Of a stretch of DNA of 5,126 bases, positions 1-5,126 are shown piece after piece. The notes under the pieces were generated by a model. That model was not told the DNA's origin, made no database searches, and saw only the letters and a program-made list of their open reading frames with translations. The DNA lies in NCBI GenBank assembly GCA_030667555.1, contig DAOUVR010000095.1, positions 1-5,126 on the forward strand, written 5' to 3'. Origin of the DNA: Dehalococcoidia bacterium. GTDB taxonomy: Bacteria; Chloroflexota; Dehalococcoidia; E44-bin15. The position numbers and the translations under genes were made by a program. The first letter of the stretch is position 1. Every line of letters begins with the position of its first letter.

Positions 1-335
1 ATGGTTTCATCACAGAATACTGTTCTCTTTGCGGCGAGTGCATCGTGGAGTCCAGTGGGGGGTTATGCCCGGTCACGCTCTGCGCCAAGAGTCTGCTCAA
101 CGGCCCCTGCGGGGGCGCCAAGGATGGAAAGTGCGAGGTGGACCGAGACCGTGATTGCGGCTGGCAGCTCATCTACGACCGACTCAAGCAACTCGGGCGC
201 CTCGACCAGATGAAAGACTACGTGCCGCCTAAAAACAATGCTAAGTGGAGCCGGCCCCGTTCTCTCACTGTCCATGTCGGAGAAGCAACTTTTAGATCTC
301 TAGCAGGCGACCAGGCAATAACCAACCATGACTAG
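1..335 (+). CDS. metV: MetV-type protein, MTHFR C-terminal domain (3' end only)
   Basis: The reading frame is open from base 3 (frame 3) to the TAG at 333-335, giving about 110 C-terminal residues; the start lies upstream of the window. It is rich in cysteine: CSLCGEC, then GLCPVTLCAK, LLNGPCGG, GKCEV and RDCGW, followed by LIYDRLKQLGRLDQMKDY and a charged tail. This pattern is that of the MTHFR_C domain (Pfam MTHFR_C family). Family knowledge: in acetogens the domain forms the small metal-binding subunit MetV, which partners MetF in methylene-tetrahydrofolate reductase; in other bacteria it can be fused to other modules. Because the N-terminus is missing, a fusion cannot be excluded. The stop is 30 nt before the metF start, so the two genes are probably co-transcribed and their products probably form a complex in the cytoplasm. 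The last 30 or so residues (from about SRPRSL on) match nothing I recognise and may be a lineage-specific tail. Confidence 0.85.
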   Translation, partial: GFITEYCSLCGECIVESSGGLCPVTLCAKSLLNGPCGGAKDGKCEVDRDRDCGWQLIYDRLKQLGRLDQMKDYVPPKNNAKWSRPRSLTVHVGEATFRSLAGDQAITNHD

Positions 336-349
336 CAAGGCCAATTACC

Positions 350-359
350 AGGAAAGGAG
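350..359 (+). promoter_or_regulatory. Ribosome binding site of metF (fixes a TTG start)
   Basis: AGGAAAGGAG ends 6 nt before the TTG at 366. It contains a strong Shine-Dalgarno core (AAAGGAG). No ATG or GTG lies at suitable spacing in the metF frame, so this site supports TTG as the start. Confidence 0.75.
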
Positions 360-365
360 CAAAAG

Positions 366-1244
366 TTGAGCAATCTACAACAAGCACTTCAAAGTAAGAA
401 ATTCGTGGTCACTGGAGAGATCGGACCGCCGAAAGGCGTTGATATAGAGAAATGCCTCGACGACGCGGAGCATTTGCGCAACAAGGTTGTCGCCATTAAT
501 GTCACGGACCTGCAGAGCGCGGTCATGAGAATTGGTTCCATGGCTGTTTCCGCCAAGCTGATCGAGCGAGGTCTGGAGCCAGTCTATCAGCTCACCTGCC
601 GCGACCGTAATCGGCTTGCTCTCCAATCAGACTTGCTCAGCGCTTGGGCGCTCGGCATTAGAAACGTTCTCTGCCTCACCGGCGACCATCCTACCCTTGG
701 CGACGACACAGAGGCGAAACCTGTCTATGACCTTGATTCGGTGCAACTGCTCAAGGCTGCCAGCACACTTAACCAGGGAAAGGATATGACTGGTCACGAC
801 CTAGAAGGCAAGCCCGACTTCTTCATTGGTGCTGTCGTGACACCTGCCTCTGAACCACTTGAGCCCCAGATTATGAAGATGGAAAAGAAGATCGCCGCCG
901 GAGCCAAGTTTTTCCAAACCCAGGCCATATACGAGCCTCATAAGTTTGAATATTTCATCAACCAGACAAGCCAGTTCAAGGTACCGATCATCGCCGGAAT
1001 GGTCGTGCTCAAGAGCGCGGCGATGGCCCGGTTTATGAACGAAAACGTGGCCGGGATTAGTGTGCCTGACGATATCATCCAGGAGATGGCAGACACACCA
1101 AAGGAAGACCGCAAGAAAAAGTCAGTGGAAATTACGGCCCGGATTATCCGGCAAGTGGTACCACTATGTCAGGGAGTCCACATTATGCCTCTGGGATGGG
1201 ACGAGCTTGTGCCGGAGATCATAAGAGAGGCCGGAATTGAGTAG
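366..1244 (+). CDS. metF: 5,10-methylenetetrahydrofolate reductase, MetF family
   Basis: This 292-residue protein reduces 5,10-methylene-THF to 5-methyl-THF using a flavin, the last step of the methyl branch before transfer to a corrinoid protein; it also supplies methyl groups for methionine. The family length is about 290. The beta-alpha barrel hallmarks are in order: FVVTGEIGPPKG at residues 13-24, where Glu18 matches the catalytic proton-donor Glu (Glu28 in E. coli MetF); NVTDLQSAVMRIGSM near 45-59; the YQLTCRDRNR segment near 74-83; and NVLCLTGDHP near 100-109, matching the flavin- and folate-contacting LRGD region of E. coli. Later segments (GAVVTPASEP, FFQTQAIYEP, PIIAGMVVL) are typical of the short MetF type that works with MetV. 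TTG is the start, with a good RBS 6 nt upstream. It follows the MetV-like gene by 30 nt and precedes a methyltransferase by 18 nt. The electron donor cannot be told from this window, because possible Hdr- or Rnf-type partners would lie upstream. Confidence 0.93.
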   Translation: MSNLQQALQSKKFVVTGEIGPPKGVDIEKCLDDAEHLRNKVVAINVTDLQSAVMRIGSMAVSAKLIERGLEPVYQLTCRDRNRLALQSDLLSAWALGIRNVLCLTGDHPTLGDDTEAKPVYDLDSVQLLKAASTLNQGKDMTGHDLEGKPDFFIGAVVTPASEPLEPQIMKMEKKIAAGAKFFQTQAIYEPHKFEYFINQTSQFKVPIIAGMVVLKSAAMARFMNENVAGISVPDDIIQEMADTPKEDRKKKSVEITARIIRQVVPLCQGVHIMPLGWDELVPEIIREAGIE

Positions 1245-1262
1245 CTGACTATTGGGCCTTCT

Positions 1263-1946
1263 ATGAAAAGCACCATAGTGGACTTTGATTCCCTCGCTTC
1301 GGCGTATGATGCGTGGTTCGACGGCGAAGGCAAACTTATTTTTGCTACAGAGGTCAAAGCCTTTCAGGAGATCCTGCCCATTCTGCCGAAACCATGGCTT
1401 GAGGTGGGGGTTGGCAGTGGCCGCTTTGCCCAGGCTCTAGGGATAGAGACCGGGCTAGACCCATCGATTAACCTCCTGGAAATGGCGAAGAGGCGAGGAG
1501 TAACTGGGTTTCTGGCCAGAGGGGAGGAACAGTTCTTCGATAAGGAAACCTTCGGCACTGTGTTTTTGATCGTTACCCTCTGCTTTGTCGACTCACCGTT
1601 GGCTGTGCTCAAAGAATCCTACCGTATACTGAAACCAGGAGGCAAGACTGTACTTGGTCTGGTGTTGCGGGAAACCCCCTGGGGCCAATACTACCAGAGG
1701 AAGAAGCAGGAGGAACATCGCTTCTATAAGCACGCCACATTCTACAGCTATCAGGAGGTAGCGGATTTCTTGGAGAACGCCTGCTTCGCCATTGAGAAGG
1801 TATTCTCAACCCTCTTTCAGAGGCCAAATGAGGTAAAGGAACTGGAATCACCACAGGAAGGCTTTTCCACCGATGCTGGCTTCATAGTCATCGTAGCACA
1901 TAAAACCCCTGCCGATAGACGAGCGGATGAGGGCGGGTTAACATGA
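1263..1946 (+). CDS. Class I SAM-dependent methyltransferase (UbiE/Methyltransf_11 type)
   Basis: A 227-residue protein with a Rossmann methyltransferase fold. An N-terminal SLASAYDAWFD segment (residues 10-20) is common in UbiE-like enzymes. SAM-binding motif I is LEVGVGSGRFA at 46-56, and the acidic post-I residue is in GLDPS (64-68, Asp66). VTLCFVDSP is the motif IV region, and RILKPGGK is the usual segment before strand beta-5. The substrate cannot be read from sequence; relatives act on small molecules, quinones or metalloid species. The start ATG lies 18 nt after metF and has no clear Shine-Dalgarno sequence (TTGGGCCTTCT precedes it), so translation may depend on coupling to metF. The last residues (PADRRADEGGLT) run past the fold and end in an ATGA overlap with a small ORF. 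Whether it has a role in one-carbon metabolism beyond its position is unknown. Confidence 0.85.
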   Translation: MKSTIVDFDSLASAYDAWFDGEGKLIFATEVKAFQEILPILPKPWLEVGVGSGRFAQALGIETGLDPSINLLEMAKRRGVTGFLARGEEQFFDKETFGTVFLIVTLCFVDSPLAVLKESYRILKPGGKTVLGLVLRETPWGQYYQRKKQEEHRFYKHATFYSYQEVADFLENACFAIEKVFSTLFQRPNEVKELESPQEGFSTDAGFIVIVAHKTPADRRADEGGLT

Positions 1947-2050
1947 GCTTCAAGGACTATCTGCACGTCTTGACACCGCTGCAGCCCGCAAGGGCTGCAT
2001 CTGAAGATATGTACACAAGGTGCAACTGCGGGGCTTCTTCCCGAGAATAG
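1943..2050 (+). CDS. Doubtful small ORF, ATGA overlap, interrupted by TAG
   Basis: ATG at 1943 overlaps the methyltransferase stop (ATGA), with GAGGG about 10 nt upstream, an arrangement seen in translationally coupled genes. The ORF gives 35 residues, starting MSFKDYLHVL and ending with a CNCG motif and SSRE before TAG at 2048. Past this TAG the same frame stays open for 39 more codons to TAA at 2168, reading EQLNDSVTRLKQQMDNRL, an amphipathic stretch rich in Glu, Gln, Arg and Leu. This could be a real 75-codon gene with a nonsense mutation, a remnant of a longer gene, or chance. I recognise no family. A stable hairpin at 1980-1999 lies inside it, which weakens the case for coding. Confidence 0.25.
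   Translation: MSFKDYLHVLTPLQPARAASEDMYTRCNCGASSRE
1980..1999 (+). repeat. Perfect 8-bp hairpin with GCAA tetraloop
   Basis: TGCAGCCC, GCAA, GGGCTGCA forms an uninterrupted 8-bp stem closed by a GNRA tetraloop, starting 34 nt after the methyltransferase stop. No T-run follows, so it is not a classical intrinsic terminator. It could protect the 3' end of the metV-metF-methyltransferase transcript or be a copy of a dispersed palindromic repeat. A single copy in this window does not decide. Confidence 0.5.
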
Positions 2051-2128
2051 GAGCAACTGAACGACAGCGTCACTCGCCTAAAGCAGCAAATGGATAACCG
2101 TCTGAGGAGAGGTGGAATGTTGAGGGCT

Positions 2129-2148
2129 TGGGGCAAAAAAGTGCCCCG
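2129..2148. other. GC-rich hairpin in the gap between convergent genes
   Basis: GGGGCA (2130-2135) and TGCCCC (2142-2147) form a 6-bp stem around an A-rich loop (AAAAAG), with a possible T-G pair outside. It sits between the rightward metV-metF-methyltransferase block and the leftward repressor gene, where a bidirectional terminator would be expected. Neither strand has a T-tract after the stem, so intrinsic termination is not supported; it may be only a structured 3' end. Confidence 0.35.
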
Positions 2149-2190
2149 CATGACAAGCGTTTCCAATTAATGTGCAAGAGCGATTGCAGT

Positions 2191-2479
2191 CTAACGGTCG
2201 CTATCGCCGACATGCACCCTGCCCCATATAGATACAGCACGAGCCAAGGAATCGATGTTGCTCTCCTCAGCTCTAGTTCCCCCAGGAAAGCAAAGCCTCA
2301 TGTAGTTGTTCAGCACCAAAGCTCCAGCGCTATCAATGGCACCGTACAGCCGCCAACTGGGTTATGAGGCTCTCACAGTCGCGGCCATCAGCTATCATCC
2401 TCTGAATGCCTCGCACCTGCCCTTCAATCCTTTTCAAGCGCTTGAGTAGCAACTCTTGCGATACCCTTTCTTGAGCCAT
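2191..2479 (-). pseudogene. CsoR/FrmR/CstR-family metal- or persulfide-sensing repressor, frameshifted
   Basis: From ATG at 2479 the minus strand reads the helix-1 signature LLKRLKRIEGQVRGIQRM (residues 11-28), then DGRDCESLITQLAAVR, the classic start of a CsoR-family (DUF156) repressor. After Arg46 the frame hits TGA (2333-2335) at 48 residues. Changing frame at about 2341 restores family sequence, AIDSAGALVLNNYMRLCF, and runs to TAG at 2191-2193. The joined product would be about 96 residues, near normal length. Family alignment (AVR-A-A-I/L-D) suggests a 2-nt loss. With that repaired, Cys35 and Cys64 are 29 apart, as are the two key Cys of both CsoR and CstR, while the CsoR His ligand position is Tyr; I recall CstR also lacking that His. 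Such proteins are tetrameric DNA-binding repressors. The truncated form would lose the second cysteine and most of the helical core. A sequencing error could also explain the shift. The start is chosen for its GGAGGG site, although the frame is open to 2581. Confidence 0.85.
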
Positions 2480-2483
2480 GACA

Positions 2484-2489
2484 CCCTCC
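2484..2489 (-). promoter_or_regulatory. Ribosome binding site of the repressor gene
   Basis: On the minus strand GGAGGG lies 4 nt before ATG at 2479. It favours this start over ATG at 2491, which the site itself nearly overlaps, and over upstream codons back to 2581. Confidence 0.7.
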
Positions 2490-2503
2490 ATACTGAATTC
2501 GCT

Positions 2504-2546
2504 TCGGGGATTGCCATACCATACCCCCATAAGGTATAATCCCCGA
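2504..2546. promoter_or_regulatory. Nested dyad, probable CsoR/CstR-family operator
   Basis: An outer 9-bp perfect inverted repeat, TCGGGGATT (2504-2512) and AATCCCCGA (2538-2546), encloses an inner one, ATACC (2521-2525) and GGTAT (2533-2537). The core ATACCCCCATAAGGTAT has the TA-rich flanks and C/G tracts known for CsoR-family operators. A second ATACC lies just left at 2516-2520. The dyad lies in the divergent gap between the repressor gene and the molybdoenzyme gene and covers the rightward promoter, so a bound repressor would block transcription of the latter and perhaps of its own gene. The binding protein is inferred from position and motif resemblance. Confidence 0.65.
2511..2540 (+). 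promoter_or_regulatory. Sigma-70-type promoter of the molybdoenzyme gene
   Basis: TTGCCA (2511-2516, five of six matches to TTGACA) and a perfect TATAAT (2535-2540) are 18 bp apart. Transcription should begin near 2547, leaving a leader of about 94 nt before the TTG at 2641. The spacer and -10 box overlap the probable operator. Confidence 0.7.
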
Positions 2547-2558
2547 CGAGCCGTTTTA

Positions 2559-2591
2559 CGCCTCATTTTACCACAAAACAAACTCGAGGCG
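2559..2591 (+). other. Weak stem-loop in the leader of the molybdoenzyme gene
   Basis: CGCCTC (2559-2564) can pair with GAGGCG (2586-2591) around a 21-nt A-rich loop. The stem is short and there is no recognised riboswitch consensus. The rest of the leader up to the RBS holds nothing else I can name. Confidence 0.25.
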
Positions 2592-2623
2592 GAATCTTAG
2601 AGACTGGTATGCAGGTTAGTTCG

Positions 2624-2631
2624 AAAGGAGG
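2624..2631 (+). promoter_or_regulatory. Strong ribosome binding site fixing the TTG start at 2641
   Basis: AAAGGAGG is nearly the full anti-Shine-Dalgarno complement and lies 9 nt before TTG. Starting there gives an intact twin-arginine signal, whereas the next ATG in frame (2719) would remove it. Confidence 0.8.
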
Positions 2632-2640
2632 AACAGAGCA

Positions 2641-5126
2641 TTGGATGTTAGCCGAAGAGATTTCCTAAAGCTGTCAGGGGCTGGTGCCGGTGGACTAATT
2701 CTCTTTAAGGAACTAGGTATGCCCACCAGGCTTTTCGCCTCCGCCTCTGCAACATCCAGCATCCCGCTGCACAAGAAGATCGGAGAGAAAACCACCATTT
2801 GTCCCTACTGCGGAGTGGGATGCAGCATCATAATGGCCGTGGACGATGGAAAGATCATAGGCATCGAGGGTGACCCCGATTCTCCTATTAACGAGGGTTC
2901 TCTATGCCCAAAGGGTGCTTCAATATCCCAGTTTACCAACATCGAATCTCGTTTGACCACAGTGAAGCACCGTGCCCCCGGGGCCACAAGCTGGGCAGAC
3001 ACAAACTGGAATGATGCTCTGGCAGCTATTGCCTCTAATATAAAGGAGACGAGGGACAGCAATTTCATAGAGTTAGACGATAACGGTAACACTGTCAATC
3101 GCACCGAGTCCATCGCCTCATTGGGTAGCGTATTCCCCAATAGCGAAGAGGCATATCTCTACAGCAAGATGATGCGTGCCCTGGGCCTGGTCTATATCGA
3201 GAATGAAGCGCGCATATGCGTCTCAGGGGCGGTGGCTGCCGACATAGAAACGGTCGGCAGAGGGCCGATGTCGAATCACTGGATAGACCTGGCAAATAGC
3301 GACTGCTTCCTGGTCATCGGCGGCAACGCAGCTGAGTCCTTCCCCATTGCCTTCAAATGGATGACCCGTGCCATGGAAAATGGAGCCAAGCTTATTCATG
3401 TCGATCCCCGCTTCACCCGCACCTCAGCCAAGGCGGACCTGTATGCCGCGGTGAGACCCGGCACTGACCTTGCCTTTGTCGGCGGCATCATAAGATATGT
3501 CCTCGATGGTATGGAAGCCAGTCCAGGGAACTACAACATGGAGTACGTGAAGGAGTACAGCAACGCCGCTTTCCTCATCGATCCTGCTTTCACTGGGCCG
3601 GCAGATACGCTGGATGGGCTGTTCTCGGGATGGGATGGCAGCAAATATGACAAGTCGACATGGCAGTATCAACTGGACGGTTCAGGCGCCATCAAGATGG
3701 ACAAGACCCTGCAAGACCCCAACTGCGTCTTCCAGCTCCTGAAGAAGCACTTCGCCCGCTACACCGATGACAAAGTAGTGGAGATTACTGGAACGGACAA
3801 GGCCACGTTCCAGCAGATTTGCCAGACTTATGCCGCTACCGGGAAGACGGGTAAGGCGGGAGCCATCGTGTTCTCCTCCAGTGCCTGTCAGCGGAGTATC
3901 GGCACCCAGACGGTGCGGACATTTGGCATATTGCAGCTTCTCCTGGGAAATCTAGGAGTGGCTGGCGGCGGACTTAACGGCATCACCGGGGCTGCAAATG
4001 GTCTGGGCTGCACTCTGCAGGGCCTGGTCAATCACTGGGGGCCTGGCGGGGGCAGTGTCCGAATGCCCAACAGCGGCGAACAGACCTTTGACGCCTATGG
4101 CGGAACCAAGGGTCGTTTCGCCAGTATCCTCAAGGCATGGTATGGTGACACAGACCACAATACCAGCTACAGCTACCTGCCCAAGAGGGCCGGCAGCTAC
4201 GATTGGCAGTCGCTTTTCAAGGCGATAGATGACGGCACGATAAAAGGACTGGTCTGCTGGGGAATAAATCCTGCGGTGAGCGCACCGAACAGCGGAGCAG
4301 CACGCCAAAGCCTGAGAAAGCTGGACTGGTTGGTAGTGATTGACCTGTGGGAGACAGAAACGGCAGCGGTATGGCAGCTGGCAGACTGCAATACCCATGT
4401 GTTTCTCCTGCCTGCGGCAGCCTCACTGGAGAAGGAGGGCAGCGTTAACAACAGCAGCCGCTGGAATCAGTGGCGCTACAAGGGGATCGATCCTCCTGGC
4501 GAGGCCAAGAGCGACCTGTGGATAATAACCAAGCTAATGTCAGAGATTAAGGGACTCTATGCCGGGCAGACTGACAAGAATGCCCAGGCAATTACCCAAC
4601 TGACCTGGAATTACGGCGATCCCCCCGATGTAGTCAAGGTAACAAAGGAGATGAACGGCTACGACCTGACCACAGGAACACTGCTGTCAAGCCCTGGCGC
4701 CCTCAAGAGTGATGGCACCACCAGTTGTGGTAACTGGCTGTGGTGTGGTATGTACACCGAAGACGGCAATAAGGCACAGAAACGGGGCACCACCGATCCT
4801 TCAGGCATTGGCCTCTTCCCCGATTGGGGGTGGGCTTGGCCGGTCAACCGGCGCATCATGTACAACCGAGCCTCGGTTGACCTGGACGGCAATCCTTGGG
4901 ACACGTCCCGTCCGGTTATCTCATGGACTGGTACCGGCTGGACGGGGGATGTTGCCGACGGGGGCAATCCGCCGGTACGGACCAGCGGCGTATACCCCGT
5001 CATCATGAAGGCTGAAGGGCGGGGATACCTCTTTGGCCCCGGCAGAGCCGACGGCCCGTTCCCCGAGCACTATGAGCCCTGGGAAAGCCCGGTGTCCAAT
5101 CCACTGTCGCCGCAGCAGAACAACCC
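2641..5126 (+). CDS. FdnG-like formate dehydrogenase alpha subunit / molybdopterin oxidoreductase, Tat-exported (3' end missing)
   Basis: Open for 828 codons to the window edge with no in-frame stop; FdnG is about 1015 residues, so the C-terminal part, including most of the molybdopterin-dinucleotide-binding domain, lies outside. The N-terminus MDVSRRDFLKLSG is a textbook Tat signal, with a hydrophobic stretch and likely cleavage near ASASA (about residues 36-40), so the protein should act outside the membrane. A [4Fe-4S] site follows: Cys54, Cys57, Cys61, Cys89 (CPYCGVGC and LCPKG), with Lys91 as the electron-relay Lys. FdnG-type segments continue: ENEARICVSG with Cys193 at the Sec/Cys site, GRGPMSNHW (206-214), GGNAAES (227-233), VDPRFTRT (254-261), QLLLGNLGVAGGG, WAWPVNRRIMYNRAS and GPFPEHYEP. 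The FdnG partners, an iron-sulfur subunit and a membrane anchor, would be expected downstream. Oddities: Val194 replaces the His after Sec/Cys, and Thr449 with Ala451 replaces the Arg-Gly-His of FdnG, so formate oxidation is doubtful. Dehalococcoides has a related protein with an altered active site in its organohalide respiration complex (OmeA), a possible analogue. Family assignment is firm; substrate is not. Confidence 0.9.
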   Translation, partial: MDVSRRDFLKLSGAGAGGLILFKELGMPTRLFASASATSSIPLHKKIGEKTTICPYCGVGCSIIMAVDDGKIIGIEGDPDSPINEGSLCPKGASISQFTNIESRLTTVKHRAPGATSWADTNWNDALAAIASNIKETRDSNFIELDDNGNTVNRTESIASLGSVFPNSEEAYLYSKMMRALGLVYIENEARICVSGAVAADIETVGRGPMSNHWIDLANSDCFLVIGGNAAESFPIAFKWMTRAMENGAKLIHVDPRFTRTSAKADLYAAVRPGTDLAFVGGIIRYVLDGMEASPGNYNMEYVKEYSNAAFLIDPAFTGPADTLDGLFSGWDGSKYDKSTWQYQLDGSGAIKMDKTLQDPNCVFQLLKKHFARYTDDKVVEITGTDKATFQQICQTYAATGKTGKAGAIVFSSSACQRSIGTQTVRTFGILQLLLGNLGVAGGGLNGITGAANGLGCTLQGLVNHWGPGGGSVRMPNSGEQTFDAYGGTKGRFASILKAWYGDTDHNTSYSYLPKRAGSYDWQSLFKAIDDGTIKGLVCWGINPAVSAPNSGAARQSLRKLDWLVVIDLWETETAAVWQLADCNTHVFLLPAAASLEKEGSVNNSSRWNQWRYKGIDPPGEAKSDLWIITKLMSEIKGLYAGQTDKNAQAITQLTWNYGDPPDVVKVTKEMNGYDLTTGTLLSSPGALKSDGTTSCGNWLWCGMYTEDGNKAQKRGTTDPSGIGLFPDWGWAWPVNRRIMYNRASVDLDGNPWDTSRPVISWTGTGWTGDVADGGNPPVRTSGVYPVIMKAEGRGYLFGPGRADGPFPEHYEPWESPVSNPLSPQQNN

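Noticed and set aside
1609..2166. Minus-strand ORFs across the methyltransferase end and the following gap
   Set aside because: No RBS and no recognisable motifs; two overlap the real gene and the third spans both hairpins.
2333..2341. Programmed frameshift in the repressor gene
   Set aside because: No slippery heptamer or strong downstream structure is visible at the junction; decay or sequence error is simpler.
2128..2367. Plus-strand ORF of 79 codons over the repressor gene
   Set aside because: It is antisense to the clearly recognisable CsoR-family sequence, has no RBS and no family-like pattern.
3217..3219. Possible selenocysteine codon at the formate dehydrogenase active site
   Set aside because: The codon is TGC (Cys193), not TGA. 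The frame has no stop anywhere from 2641 to 5126, so no Sec insertion is needed.
3952..4451. Long minus-strand ORFs (up to 148 codons) inside the molybdoenzyme gene
   Set aside because: They lie opposite a strongly conserved FdnG-like coding frame and read as low-complexity shadow translations.
4709..5008. Plus-strand 99-codon ORF in another frame of the molybdoenzyme gene
   Set aside because: The FdnG-type motifs (WAWPVNRR, YNRAS) are in the main frame here; this is an overlapping shadow.
1..5126. CRISPR array, tRNA/rRNA, insertion sequence, integrase or attachment site
   Set aside because: No regularly spaced repeats, cloverleaf, transposase motifs or paired terminal repeats were seen on either strand.

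Overview
The window looks like a piece of genome from an anaerobic bacterium with folate-linked one-carbon metabolism and a periplasm-facing respiratory molybdoenzyme. The Tat-exported formate-dehydrogenase-N-like protein, the MetV/MetF pair and the CsoR-family regulator together would suit Chloroflexota (Dehalococcoidia-like) or another deep-branching anaerobe. This placement rests on recalled similarity and gene content; no database search was possible. Base composition is moderately GC-rich and shows no obvious break.

Layout. Positions 1-1946 hold a tight plus-strand block. It contains the 3' end of a cysteine-rich MetV-type protein (MTHFR C-terminal domain), then metF (5,10-methylenetetrahydrofolate reductase, TTG start), then a class I SAM-dependent methyltransferase. 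MetV and MetF would form the methylene-THF reductase of the methyl branch of the Wood-Ljungdahl pathway. A short doubtful ORF overlaps the methyltransferase stop by ATGA and is cut by an in-frame TAG. Positions 2051-2190 hold no convincing gene, only a hairpin.

Positions 2191-2479 (minus strand) carry a CsoR/FrmR/CstR-family repressor gene broken by a frameshift near 2341. Rejoining the two frames recovers a full-length family member of about 96 residues. Its two cysteines are then 29 residues apart, with Tyr where Cu(I)-sensing CsoR has His, which resembles persulfide-sensing CstR more than CsoR.

Between this gene and the next lies a compact control region (2504-2546). A near-consensus sigma-70 promoter (TTGCCA, 18 bp, TATAAT) points right, and a nested dyad with ATACC/GGTAT arms typical of CsoR-family operators overlaps it. 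The promoter should drive the large gene that starts with TTG at 2641 and runs off the window. That gene encodes a Tat-exported, [4Fe-4S] and molybdopterin-dependent protein of the FdnG family, with 828 codons visible.

The main observation is that this FdnG-like protein keeps Cys at the Sec/Cys metal-ligand position but appears to lack both the neighbouring catalytic His (Val194) and the catalytic Arg (Thr449). It may therefore not be a formate dehydrogenase. The second point of interest is the broken repressor beside an apparently intact operator-promoter.
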